From positions 62,001-126,000 of the forward strand of contig NSJL01000003.1 of the NCBI GenBank assembly GCA_002634385.1: a DNA stretch of 64,000 bases, written 5' to 3'. Under the pieces are notes generated by a model. That model did not search any database. It had not been told where the DNA came from and saw only the letters and a program-made list of their open reading frames with translations. This DNA is from Nitrospira sp. (GTDB lineage: Bacteria; Nitrospirota; Thermodesulfovibrionia; Thermodesulfovibrionales; Dissulfurispiraceae). Shown here one piece after another: positions 9,347-17,423 of the stretch (within the stretch, counting starts at the first letter, position 1; each line of letters begins with the position of its first letter). Position numbers and translations under genes: made by a program.

Positions 9347-9440
9347 CCGTCATTCCGGCAGATCCCGGACTGGGCCGGGACAAGAGCCGGAATCCAGAGG
9401 TTTCAAAGACTTCTGGACTCCGGTTTTCACCGGAGTGACG
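9347..9440. repeat. Dispersed palindromic repeat (CCGTCATTCCGG type)
   Basis: About 94 bp beginning CCGTCATTCCGG and ending CCGGAGTGACG, with internal complementary blocks (GGAATCCAGAGG / CTTCTGGACTCCGG). Related but better conserved copies lie at 30495-30590 and 57815-57910. It follows the plsY stop and may fold as a long stem-loop in the transcript. Function unknown. Confidence 0.6.
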
Positions 9441-9466
9441 AAATATGCGTAACTCGTATTTGTAAA

Positions 9467-10105
9467 TTACCCCTTTTGTCCTATCTTGCTCTCCGTCCCC
9501 GCGATAAGGCGCCTTATATTTTCAATATGTTTCAGGAAGATCAGGAGAGTGATCACCACCGCGGTGGCGACCTTTTCCCGCGCGGGATCCAGCACGAGAA
9601 AGTTGAACGGCAGGAGTCCGAAGGCCACCAGCGCACTGAGGGAGGAGTACCGGGTCCATTTTGCGGTGATAAGCCAGATCGTGACGCTGAGCAGGGCGAC
9701 GTAAGGGGAGAGGACGAGGAGCATACCGAGACTCGTTGCGACCCCCTTGCCCCCTTTGCCCTTGAGAAATACGGAGAAAATGTGCCCCAGGATGGCGGAG
9801 AGGCCGAGCAGTCCCTCTGTTGCGGTGCGGGTATCGGAGAAGACCGCTGCAAGGAGGCCCGGAGCCGGAATGTCGAATCCCGCATGCAGGAGCCCCCGGA
9901 AGAGCAGGAGGGGGAGCGCCCCCTTCGCCATATCCCCGATGAGCGTAAGGAGGGCGGCTTCCTTGCCCATGGTCCTCATCACATTGGTGGCACCGATATT
10001 GCCGCTTCCCACTCTCTTGAGGTCGATCCCCTTCCCCTTTGCGAGCAGGAGGCCCGTGGGGACCGAGCCGATGAGGAACGCTATGCCTATCAGAAGAAGT
10101 ATCAT
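9467..10105 (-). CDS. plsY: Acyl-phosphate:glycerol-3-phosphate acyltransferase PlsY
   Basis: Inner-membrane enzyme transferring an acyl group from acyl phosphate to glycerol-3-phosphate, the first step of phospholipid synthesis. At 212 residues with several hydrophobic helices it fits the family. Family motifs are visible: GSVPTGLLLAK near the N terminus, SGNIGATNVMRTMG in the first loop, and KGKGGKGVATSLG in the second. It overlaps pgsA by 4 bp, so phospholipid genes close the Kdo operon. Confidence 0.96.
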   Translation of the reverse strand: MILLLIGIAFLIGSVPTGLLLAKGKGIDLKRVGSGNIGATNVMRTMGKEAALLTLIGDMAKGALPLLLFRGLLHAGFDIPAPGLLAAVFSDTRTATEGLLGLSAILGHIFSVFLKGKGGKGVATSLGMLLVLSPYVALLSVTIWLITAKWTRYSSLSALVAFGLLPFNFLVLDPAREKVATAVVITLLIFLKHIENIRRLIAGTESKIGQKG

Positions 10106-10638
10106 TGTATCTGCTTCCAGAAAGATACGGTATATTTCACGCCCGAAACCAGGGCGAGCACGAGGGCGATGTACATGAGCACCAGGCCGACATCATAGAA
10201 GTCGAGGCTCCCGATGCCCCCGGGCAGGAAGAGAAGCACGATGGAGGTCATCTGCGCAGCGGTTTTCCACTTCCCCCCCGATTCCGACGGGATCACGATG
10301 CTTTTCGAGAGGGCCACCACCCGCAGTGCGGTCACAAGGAATTCCCTGACGATGATGATGATGGCGACCCATGCGGAGAGCCGCACCATGTCCACCAGGA
10401 GGATCAGGGCCGAGATGACGAGGAATTTGTCTGCTATGGGATCGAGGATCATGCCGAATTTCGTGATCTGTCCCGACCTCCTCGCCAGGTACCCGTCGAG
10501 GAAGTCGGTGACGGAGGCGATCAGGAAGATGGTGATCCCCCAGTAGGGGTTGCCCGGCGTTACCAGGACAAAGAAGGGGATCAGGATGATCCGGCTGAAG
10601 GTGAGGAGGGTGGGAAGGTTAAAGCGTATTGTACTCAT
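10102..10638 (-). CDS. pgsA: CDP-diacylglycerol--glycerol-3-phosphate phosphatidyltransferase PgsA
   Basis: Membrane enzyme making phosphatidylglycerol phosphate. The CDP-alcohol phosphotransferase signature is intact: Asp45 and Asp48-Gly49, Ala52-Arg53, Gly62, Asp66 and Asp70 (DGYLARR, then ILDPIADK). At 178 residues with four or more hydrophobic helices it is the usual size. It overlaps kdsC by 20 bp and plsY by 4 bp, so the three are co-translated. Confidence 0.94.
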   Translation of the reverse strand: MSTIRFNLPTLLTFSRIILIPFFVLVTPGNPYWGITIFLIASVTDFLDGYLARRSGQITKFGMILDPIADKFLVISALILLVDMVRLSAWVAIIIIVREFLVTALRVVALSKSIVIPSESGGKWKTAAQMTSIVLLFLPGGIGSLDFYDVGLVLMYIALVLALVSGVKYTVSFWKQIQ

Positions 10639-11161
10639 CCAGCAGCTCTTTCCACTTCCCGTTTGCTTTCAGTATGAGCTCGCAGAGCTCCCGCGCCGCA
10701 CCCCTGCCGCCTGAGGCCTTCGTGATATGAACGGCCGCCTTCTTCGCTTCAGCGCAGGCGTCCGCCACCGCCACGGCCAGTCCCACCCTCCTGAAGAGGG
10801 GAATATCCACCACATCGTCTCCCAGGTAGGCTACCTCCTCGTCGGAGACGCCGAATTTGCCGACGACCTGCTCATAAGCCGCCACCTTTTTGTAGCATTT
10901 CTGGAAGACGTCCTCTATCCCCAGTTCCCTGGCCCTCCGCTCCACTACCTTCGAATGCCTGCCGGTGATGAGAGCGACATGGAAGCCCGCCTTGATGAAC
11001 ATCCGGATACCGTGGCCGTCCCGGACATCGAAGGACTTGAGCTCGTTCCCCTCATTGTCGAGGATGATGCGCCCGTCGGTGAGCACCCCGTCCACATCGA
11101 AGATGAGGAGCTTTATTTTTTTCGCCTTTTCTTTAATGGATGCCGCCGCACTCTTCGCCAT
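10619..11161 (-). CDS. kdsC: Kdo-8-phosphate phosphatase KdsC
   Basis: Cytoplasmic C0-type HAD phosphatase releasing Kdo from Kdo-8-phosphate. Motif I is FDVDGVLTDG with Asp22 and Asp24, motif II is ITGR, and motif IV is YLGDDVVD. The 180-residue length and the conserved RDGHGIRM segment are typical of KdsC. It is 6 bp downstream of kdsD in the Kdo operon. Confidence 0.95.
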   Translation of the reverse strand: MAKSAAASIKEKAKKIKLLIFDVDGVLTDGRIILDNEGNELKSFDVRDGHGIRMFIKAGFHVALITGRHSKVVERRARELGIEDVFQKCYKKVAAYEQVVGKFGVSDEEVAYLGDDVVDIPLFRRVGLAVAVADACAEAKKAAVHITKASGGRGAARELCELILKANGKWKELLDEYNTL

Positions 11162-11167
11162 ATTTTT

Positions 11168-12136
11168 CTATACGATCCCCTGTCTCAGAATATCATGCAA
11201 ATGGATTACCCCCCTGGCCCTGCCCTCGCCGTCGGGCACCACCAGAGCGGTGATGGATTTCCCCTCCATGATGGAGAGGGCCTTTGCCGCCAGTTCGTCT
11301 TCGGCGATGGTCTTTGGATCTTTTGTCATTACCTCGCCGGCGTGCAGGTCGAAAAAGTCCTTCCCCCACTTCTCGATGCCCCGCCGCACGTCCCCGTCCG
11401 TAATAATACCGATGACCCTGCCGTTTGCATCAATGACCACCGTCATCCCGAGCCTTTTCGAGGAAATCTCCATGACAGCCCCTGTCATTGAGGAGTCGGG
11501 GGTGACCAGCGGGAGGGAGTCGCCGCTATGCATGAGGTCCTTGACCCGGACGAGGAGCTTCTTGCCGAGACTGCCGCCCGGATGGAAAAAGGCGAAATCC
11601 TCTTTCCTGAACCCCCGCCGGGTAAGAAGGGCCACTGCCAGGGCATCTCCCATGGCCATGGCCGCCGTGGTGGAGGAGGTGGGCACGACGCCCAGGGAAC
11701 AGGCCTCTTCCCGCACCGATACATCGAGGGAGACATCGGCTGCCTTCGCCAGGGTCGAATCGGGGTTGCCGGTCAGGGCGATGAGGGAGATATCGAATCT
11801 CTCCAGGACGGGGATCAGCCGCACCAGTTCCTCTGTCTCGCCGCTGTTCGAAAGGACGATGATCACGTCCTCCGCGGTGACCATCCCGAGGTCGCCGTGG
11901 CTTGCCTCAGCGGGGTGCAGGAAGAAGGCCGGAGTGCCGGTGGAGGCCAGGGTAGCGGCAATCTTCTTGCCCACCAGGCCCGACTTTCCCATCCCGGTAA
12001 CGATGACTCTGCCCTTGCTACCGTATATCAGATCGACGGCCCTCTCGAAGCTGCCGTCGAGCTTTTCCGTGAGGGCGAGAACCGCTTCGGCCTCTATCCT
12101 CAGGACTTTTTTGGCGATATCAAGGATTGTTTCCAT
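11168..12136 (-). CDS. kdsD: D-arabinose-5-phosphate isomerase KdsD
   Basis: Converts ribulose-5-phosphate to arabinose-5-phosphate, the precursor of Kdo. An N-terminal SIS sugar-isomerase domain (VIVTGMGKSGLVGKKIAATLAST; later LGVVPTSSTTAAMAMGDALA) is followed by two CBS domains (from DLMHSGDSLPLV and VMTKDPKTIAEDEL). The start at 12136 gives 322 residues and lies 8 bases after GGGAGG; an upstream ATG at 12157 lacks a comparable site. It lies between an unknown secreted protein gene and kdsC. Confidence 0.95.
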   Translation of the reverse strand: METILDIAKKVLRIEAEAVLALTEKLDGSFERAVDLIYGSKGRVIVTGMGKSGLVGKKIAATLASTGTPAFFLHPAEASHGDLGMVTAEDVIIVLSNSGETEELVRLIPVLERFDISLIALTGNPDSTLAKAADVSLDVSVREEACSLGVVPTSSTTAAMAMGDALAVALLTRRGFRKEDFAFFHPGGSLGKKLLVRVKDLMHSGDSLPLVTPDSSMTGAVMEISSKRLGMTVVIDANGRVIGIITDGDVRRGIEKWGKDFFDLHAGEVMTKDPKTIAEDELAAKALSIMEGKSITALVVPDGEGRARGVIHLHDILRQGIV

Positions 12137-12160
12137 CCGGACATCCTCCCGCTGCATGGA

Positions 12161-12670
12161 TCACCAGTCGAATTGGCAGCGCAGCCATCCCGGAGGGACC
12201 CCTTTCCGGCGGGCCTCTTCTTCGATCCCGCCCAGGTCTCTTTCCCTCTCCGCAAGCTCCTTTCGGGCGCTCTGCAGTCTCCTTTCGGTATTTTTTATGT
12301 TCTTTTCGAGCGTCTTTTTCTTCTGTCCGGCTGCGCCCGCCGCATCTTCCTGCAGGGCCGCACGCTTCGCCTCCGCTTTTTCCATTTCACGCTGCGCTTT
12401 TTCTATCTTCTTCCGGTGGAACTGCGCCCTTTTGCACCAGTATTCCTGCTCCTGCCGCTCCTTTGCCTTCGCCGCATCTTCCTTCTTGTCCCCCGCTTTC
12501 GCGCTCCTTTTCTCCTGCCTGGCATCGGAAGGATTCCTGTACTGTTTCAGATCCCGGTTCGTGTAGACCTGTCCTTCCCCCTGGGCTGTCGTACTGCCCG
12601 CTCCGGCGCGGGGGAAGGGCACGAGGGAAAAGAGAAGAAGGCAGGAGAGGATGACGGCTCTACGCGGCAC
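12161..12670 (-). CDS. Secreted coiled-coil protein inside the Kdo operon
   Basis: Family not recognised with confidence. A GTG start at 12670 follows GGGAGGG and gives 169 residues beginning with a signal peptide (PRRAVILSCLLLFSLVPF, cleavage near AGAGS). A short VYTNRDLKQYRNP segment recalls DUF4124-type N termini. A long charged coiled coil follows (about 50-155, many Lys/Glu/Arg/Ala), and the end is PPGWLRCQFDW. The start overlaps the end of kdsA by 11 bp and the stop is 24 bp before kdsD, so it is firmly within the operon. Presumably periplasmic; a role in envelope assembly is only inferred from context. Confidence 0.7.
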   Translation of the reverse strand: MPRRAVILSCLLLFSLVPFPRAGAGSTTAQGEGQVYTNRDLKQYRNPSDARQEKRSAKAGDKKEDAAKAKERQEQEYWCKRAQFHRKKIEKAQREMEKAEAKRAALQEDAAGAAGQKKKTLEKNIKNTERRLQSARKELAERERDLGGIEEEARRKGVPPGWLRCQFDW

Positions 12671-13499
12671 TTTTCGGCCCTCCCTCCGCTGCCAGAAGTG
12701 CATGGATGTCCCTGATCGTGGCGAGCAGCCGCGGCACCCTGTCCAGGGGAATCATGTTTGGCCCGTCGCACAGGGCGGTATCGGGGTCGGGGTGCACCTC
12801 CATGAAGAGTCCGTCCACCCCTACGGCTACTGCGGCCCGGGCAAAAGCCTCGGCGAACTCCCTCTGTCCCCCTGAGGAGGTGCCCTGCCCCCCCGGCAGC
12901 TGCAGGCTATGGGTGACATCGAAGATCACGGGGTAACCGTAGGAGCGCATGATGGGCAGGCTCCTGAAATCCACCACGAGGTTGTTGTACCCGAAGGAGG
13001 TCCCCCTCTCGGTGAGAAGGAGCCGGCGATTACCGGTGGAGGTGAACTTCTCGATGATATTCTTTACGTCCCAGGGGGCAAGGAACTGCCCCTTCTTGAT
13101 GCTCACCGGCTTGCCGGTCTCCGCGGCGGCGAGAATGAGGTCCGTCTGCCTGCAGAGAAAGGCGGGGAGTTGCACTACATCCAGTGCTTCGGCGGCGATT
13201 TTTATCTCCTCCACGGAATGGGCGTCCGACAGAACGGGAATATCGAACCTTTTCCTGACGTCGATTAATATCCGCAGGCCCCTGTCGATGCCCGGCCCCC
13301 GGTAGGAGGTGACCGAAGTGCGGTTGGCCTTGTCGTAGGAGCTCTTGAAGACAAAGGGCAGCCCGGCGGCGGCGCACATCTCCTTCAGTCTCTCCGCCGT
13401 AGAGAGGGTGATCTCCTCGCTCTCGATGACACACGGTCCGGCGATGATGAGGGGAGGACGCCCTCCCCCGACGCTTATGTTATTGAATGATATCTCCAT
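12660..13499 (-). CDS. kdsA: 3-deoxy-8-phosphooctulonate synthase KdsA
   Basis: Condenses phosphoenolpyruvate with arabinose-5-phosphate to Kdo-8-phosphate. At 279 residues it is the expected size. Recognisable family segments are PLIIAGPCVIESEE at the N terminus, FKSSYDKANRTS, PAFLCRQTDL and VIFDVTHSLQLPG. It is the first gene of the operon running through plsY. The upstream 200 bp hold no obvious riboswitch or operator. Confidence 0.96.
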   Translation of the reverse strand: MEISFNNISVGGGRPPLIIAGPCVIESEEITLSTAERLKEMCAAAGLPFVFKSSYDKANRTSVTSYRGPGIDRGLRILIDVRKRFDIPVLSDAHSVEEIKIAAEALDVVQLPAFLCRQTDLILAAAETGKPVSIKKGQFLAPWDVKNIIEKFTSTGNRRLLLTERGTSFGYNNLVVDFRSLPIMRSYGYPVIFDVTHSLQLPGGQGTSSGGQREFAEAFARAAVAVGVDGLFMEVHPDPDTALCDGPNMIPLDRVPRLLATIRDIHALLAAEGGPKSAA

Positions 13500-13704
13500 G
13501 CAGCGGTCCCGGTGGTACCGTGTATTATATCACTAAGGCGCCGCTCTTTGTCAGGTGGGTGTCTTGGTGGGTGCCGGGAGTTTGCCCCCGGCGGAAAGCG
13601 GGGGAGAGAGGGGTGAGGAGCGGGAGAACACAGGTGCTCCCTCGCAAGCAGGGGGGCAGGCGCTATCCCCATGGGAGGACAGCCTGCCCGGATGCGGGGA
13701 GCGG

Positions 13705-14037
13705 TTACTTCACGACTTCGACCACGAGGGCCAGTATCCCATGGGGAGGGGCGTTATGACGGAGCAGGGATACCAGCGTGTCAAAAGCCTGCTGATGGTC
13801 CTTCGCTTCGGGGACGATCTTCCGCCAGTCCTCGTGGGCAAGAAGATCCGATACGCCCGGGTAGGCGCGTATGCTGGTGACCCTCACTTCCGTCGACCCG
13901 TAATGAATGCTGTCTCCTATCTTTACCTCGGAAAACTTCTCCGCGTTGAACCGCACATCGATGGTCTTTCGTCCCTCCCTGATCGCATTCTCCCATTCCG
14001 GCTTTATGGCAAAACGAAAGGAAACTTTGAAAGTCAT
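13705..14037 (-). CDS. ASCH/PUA-like domain protein
   Basis: A 110-residue protein that looks like a single ASCH (PUA-related, RNA-binding-type) domain. EWENAIREGRKTIDVRFNAEKF, KIGDSIHYGSTEVRVTSIRAYP and the helical end match the pattern of these small beta-barrel proteins. The start at 14037 follows GAGGAGG closely; the longer frame to 14088 has no such site. It stands alone between kdsA and the toxin-antitoxin pair. The RNA or nucleotide target is unknown. Confidence 0.7.
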   Translation of the reverse strand: MTFKVSFRFAIKPEWENAIREGRKTIDVRFNAEKFSEVKIGDSIHYGSTEVRVTSIRAYPGVSDLLAHEDWRKIVPEAKDHQQAFDTLVSLLRHNAPPHGILALVVEVVK

Positions 14038-14240
14038 AACCCCCTCCTCTACGGGAACGATACCCGCTTGCTCTTTCCTGGTGCGCACAGAGAGAAGATA
14101 TGAAAAAAACTCCCCGACCCCCGGAGAAAGTTTCTTCCCTGAGAGTCGCTCCCCTCTTATTTTAATTGTATAGGGAAACGGTGCAAATGTCTTGCGGCCC
14201 CTGCCGGATATGCCTTGATGATCATCAGCAGAAAAACTCT

Positions 14241-14678
14241 TCAGCAGTATCCTTCCAGTCCAATTATATTCTCCCTGACCTGAGTCTGCTGCAGTGTATC
14301 AGTAAGCTTCTTATCGGCGGTAACCAGCTTTGTACCATGAAGAATCGCGGTAGAAACGTACAGGGCGTCATATACCGTTATGCTGTATGCAATGCTGAAA
14401 TCGATAGCCAGAGGGAGAATTGATTTTGAAGGAACCACTGTTAAAGGGAAGGAAAGTATCTCACGAGATATTTCCTCAACGTCAGGTGCGGTAAGTTCCT
14501 TAAGCCTGTATTTTTTCCAGAGTATGTTCCCGACCTCGGCATATACCAGATCAGGAGCAGCCAATGCCACTTCATTTCTTTGCACTCTCGAAAACAACTC
14601 CCCTGCTTTTTCGGACAACACTTCGGGGATATACGCTTTGATCAGAACACTTGCATCAACAGCCAGGATCAGCGGCAT
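14241..14678 (-). CDS. PIN-domain toxin, VapC type
   Basis: A 145-residue PIN-domain protein, probably an endoribonuclease toxin. The acidic metal-binding residues are all present: Asp8 (VDASVLIKAY), Glu48 (YAEVGNILW), Asp104 (YDALYVSTA) and Asp122 (VTADKKL). It overlaps the antitoxin gene upstream by 10 bp, the usual order for this class. No damage is visible. Confidence 0.88.
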   Translation of the reverse strand: MPLILAVDASVLIKAYIPEVLSEKAGELFSRVQRNEVALAAPDLVYAEVGNILWKKYRLKELTAPDVEEISREILSFPLTVVPSKSILPLAIDFSIAYSITVYDALYVSTAILHGTKLVTADKKLTDTLQQTQVRENIIGLEGYC

Positions 14679-14905
14679 CTATCCTCTCTGAGAAGCTCTG
14701 CACTATCGCTGAAGGATATATTCTTTTTAATAAGTCTTTTCCTTATGGCGTCAGCCTTCCGGGCAATATCGATAGTCGAAGAAGAGGCCAAATTCTCAAT
14801 CGCTTCTTTAAGCTCCTGCTGCAGCGAGCGATTATGCTCCCGCGCCACCATCTTAAGCTTTTCAATAGTCTCTTTAGAGACATCTCTTATCAGTATGCTT
14901 GCCAT
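14669..14905 (-). CDS. Ribbon-helix-helix antitoxin, VapB/FitA type
   Basis: A 78-residue protein with an N-terminal ribbon-helix-helix (ASILIRDVSKETIEKLKMVAREHNRSLQQELKEAIE) and a C-terminal tail that would wrap the toxin. GGAGGTGAT lies just before the ATG. It is placed immediately upstream of the PIN toxin with overlapping ends, so it likely neutralises the toxin and represses the pair. Confidence 0.85.
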   Translation of the reverse strand: MASILIRDVSKETIEKLKMVAREHNRSLQQELKEAIENLASSSTIDIARKADAIRKRLIKKNISFSDSAELLREDRCR

Positions 14906-15261
14906 ACGATCACCTCCATGATAGCACTATGATAGCACAAAACGACAAGAAAGTTTGAAGAGATGGGGACGAAGAGGGGGAACATGTTACTTACATTGCA
15001 TTTTCGCTGGTCGCACATTTTATGCGCCGTTAGTAGCAACCCCTTCTTTCACAGGGCAGCTCACCTTTCATGATCTCCTAAAGAGATCGCTCAGGATTCT
15101 TTCTTCCCACATTACCGGCTCCGTTAAGAACCGGCTCATCCGGGTGCAGGATTATAAATGATCCTGCATTCTGCATGAAGCGGCTCTGTGTATCGATCCC
15201 TCACTATTTCATAGCCCCTTTCGATAGTTTCTCTGTGTAGTGCATGATCAATGGATATCTT
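14906..15261. other. Gene-free stretch with small inverted repeats
   Basis: No credible coding sequence. Short inverted repeats are visible, for example GATCTC-CTAAA-GAGATC near 15071-15087 and GCAGGAT...ATCCTGC near 15146-15167. It separates the toxin-antitoxin pair promoter from the end of comM. No function is assigned. Confidence 0.4.
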
Positions 15262-16797
15262 TCAGAGCTGACCCCTGTCGAGGGTCCGGTACTGGATCGC
15301 CTCCGCGATATGGTGGCCATGGATATCCCCGGAGCGGTCGAGGTCGGCGATGGTCCTCGCTACCTTCAGTATCCTCGAATAGGCGCGGGCGCTCAGGCCG
15401 AGTTTCTGCATGGCGGTATCCAGCAGGTGGTGTGCCTCCGCGGAAAGGGTGCAGTATTTCTTTATGTGCCGGGTCTTCATGTGTCCGTTGGCGAAAATCC
15501 TCTCCCCCCCGAACCGCTGCAACTGCCTCTCCCGGGCTTCGGTTACCCGCTGCCGTATCGTCTCCGATCTCTCTCCGGAGCAGGAGCCGGACAGCTCTTT
15601 GTAGGGGACGGCGGGGACATCCATATGGATATCGATGCGGTCCATGAGGGGGCCCGAAATCCGTGAGCGGTAGCGGTGGATCATGGCGGGGGTGCAGGTG
15701 CATTGCTGCTGTCGGGTATCTCCATAGAACCCGCAGATGCACGGATTAAGGGCGGCGACAAGTACGAATTGCGCGGGGAAAGTGACAGTGGCGGCCGCCC
15801 GGGAAACCGTCACCGTCCCGTTCTCAAGGGGCTGGCGCAGGACTTCCAGAACGCTCCTCTTGAATTCCGGCAGCTCGTCCAGGAACAGAATGCCGTGGTG
15901 CGCCAGGGACACTTCCCCGGGCCGGGGGATCTGCCCCCCGCCGATCAGAGCCACGTCAGAGACGGTATGGTGCGGTGCCCGGAAAGGACGGTGGGTCAGA
16001 AGAGATTGACCGTTTCCCAGCAGTCCCGCAACGCTATGGATCTTTGTCGTCTCCAGGGCCTCTTCGAAGGTGAGCGGCGGCAGTATGGAGGGCAGGCGCC
16101 GGGAGAGCATTGTCTTGCCGCTCCCGGGCGGACCGATCATCAGGAGGTTGTGGGCGCCTGCGGCAGCCACTTCCAGCGCCCTCTTCGCATGCTCCTGTCC
16201 CTTCACTTCGGAGAAGTCCTCCTCGTAGAAGGATCCCTCCGCCATCGCCGTTTCGAGGTCCGGGGTAAAGGGCTCCCTCTTTGCAATCCCCCCGAGGAAC
16301 TCCACCACTTCGGGAAGGCTCTTCATGCTGTATACCTCGATACCGCTTACCACCGCGGCTTCTGCTCCGTTCTCCTTCGGAAGGATAAGCCCTTTCATTC
16401 CCCATTTCCTCGCCTCGAGGGCGATGGAAAGGGCGCCTTTCACCGGTTTGATCCTGCCGTCCAGCGACAACTCGCCGGCAAGAAGGTACTCTCCAAGACA
16501 GGCGAGGGGGAGCACCTCTTCCGCGGCGATGATCCCGATAGCGATAGGCAGATCGAAGGAGGAGCCCTCTTTCCTGAGGTCGGCGGGGGCGAGGTTTACG
16601 GTGATCTGCTTGAGAGGAAACGCGAAGCCGATATTCTTCAGCGCCGCCTTGATCCTGTCCCGGCTCTCCCTGACTGCGGCATCGGGGAGCCCTACCATGG
16701 AGAAGTGGGGAAGCCCCTTTGCGGAGATATCCACCTCCACTTCCACGAGGTGCGCGTCGATTCCCATGACATAGGCACTGAGAGCCCGGGACAGCAT
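15262..16797 (-). CDS. comM: YifB/ComM-family Mg-chelatase-like AAA+ ATPase
   Basis: At 511 residues it matches the family length. The N-terminal ChlI-like domain (about 1-170, with SFDLPIAIGIIAA) is followed by an AAA+ domain with Walker A GPPGSGKTM (222-230) and Walker B ILFLDELPEF, then a C-terminal Mg-chelatase-like domain (ARAYSRILKVARTIADL). Relatives act as branch-migrating helicases in natural transformation. The 16797 start was preferred because MLSRALSAYVMGIDAHLV is the usual N terminus, although its ribosome site is weak; a GTG 33 bases upstream is possible. Confidence 0.92.
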   Translation of the reverse strand: MLSRALSAYVMGIDAHLVEVEVDISAKGLPHFSMVGLPDAAVRESRDRIKAALKNIGFAFPLKQITVNLAPADLRKEGSSFDLPIAIGIIAAEEVLPLACLGEYLLAGELSLDGRIKPVKGALSIALEARKWGMKGLILPKENGAEAAVVSGIEVYSMKSLPEVVEFLGGIAKREPFTPDLETAMAEGSFYEEDFSEVKGQEHAKRALEVAAAGAHNLLMIGPPGSGKTMLSRRLPSILPPLTFEEALETTKIHSVAGLLGNGQSLLTHRPFRAPHHTVSDVALIGGGQIPRPGEVSLAHHGILFLDELPEFKRSVLEVLRQPLENGTVTVSRAAATVTFPAQFVLVAALNPCICGFYGDTRQQQCTCTPAMIHRYRSRISGPLMDRIDIHMDVPAVPYKELSGSCSGERSETIRQRVTEARERQLQRFGGERIFANGHMKTRHIKKYCTLSAEAHHLLDTAMQKLGLSARAYSRILKVARTIADLDRSGDIHGHHIAEAIQYRTLDRGQL

Positions 16798-17088
16798 TTC
16801 TCTTTTCGTGTCCTTTCCTGAGCCGTACACGGCCCGAACGGTTTCGCCCTTTTCCGATAGGGGAAAAGCGTATCAAAAAAGTATAGTGTACCATTATCTA
16901 TTCCTGCTCCCTAAAAGTCAATGGAGGAAGTGAGTTCAGGGGACATCGCATTTTGCTCCTCATGCCGTGAGCGACGCGAAAGAGTCTCTGGGGAGAAGGA
17001 AAGGTGCCGGGGGAGGTTATTGACGGGCCCCGGGAAGGGTGGTATAAAGGTAGTAAGAGCCGCTGATCCCATTGCAGAGGAGAAGACC

Positions 17089-17343
17089 ATGGAACAGAAA
17101 ACAGGCATCGTTGCCACGCTGGCGATCATCGCCGCCGCGGCGAGCTACCTTCTGACGTTTTCGGGACATCCGATCTCCGGGCTCCTTGCTGCGCTTGCCG
17201 CAATCCTGTTGGGCATCTTCGGGTTTATCATGGCGGCTTCGCCGCGCGTAGGGGGCGGCATCCTGAGCATTATCGCCATTATCCTGGGAGTGCTCGCCAT
17301 CGGGATTGCAATCCTCGGACTGATCGGCATCATTATTTTCTGA
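17089..17343 (+). CDS. Small hydrophobic membrane protein
   Basis: An 84-residue protein made almost entirely of three hydrophobic helices (ATLAIIAAAASYLL, LLAALAAILLGIFGFIMAA, ILSIIAIILGVLAIGIAILGLIGIIIF). The start at 17089 follows AGAGGAG by 6 bases; the frame extends upstream but without membrane or family character. It is divergent from comM and convergent with the DUF389 gene. Function unknown. Confidence 0.65.
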   Translation: MEQKTGIVATLAIIAAAASYLLTFSGHPISGLLAALAAILLGIFGFIMAASPRVGGGILSIIAIILGVLAIGIAILGLIGIIIF

Positions 17344-17423
17344 AGCACCTCCCCTTCCGATTACCGGAACGACGAGGGAAAGGATGTGCCGTCTGCTGCG
17401 CGGGACCTCGGGAGAGGAGAGAT

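Noticed and set aside
15000-15161. A short plus-strand frame after the antitoxin promoter
   Set aside because: No ribosome site, no family, and it ends in a stretch of small inverted repeats.
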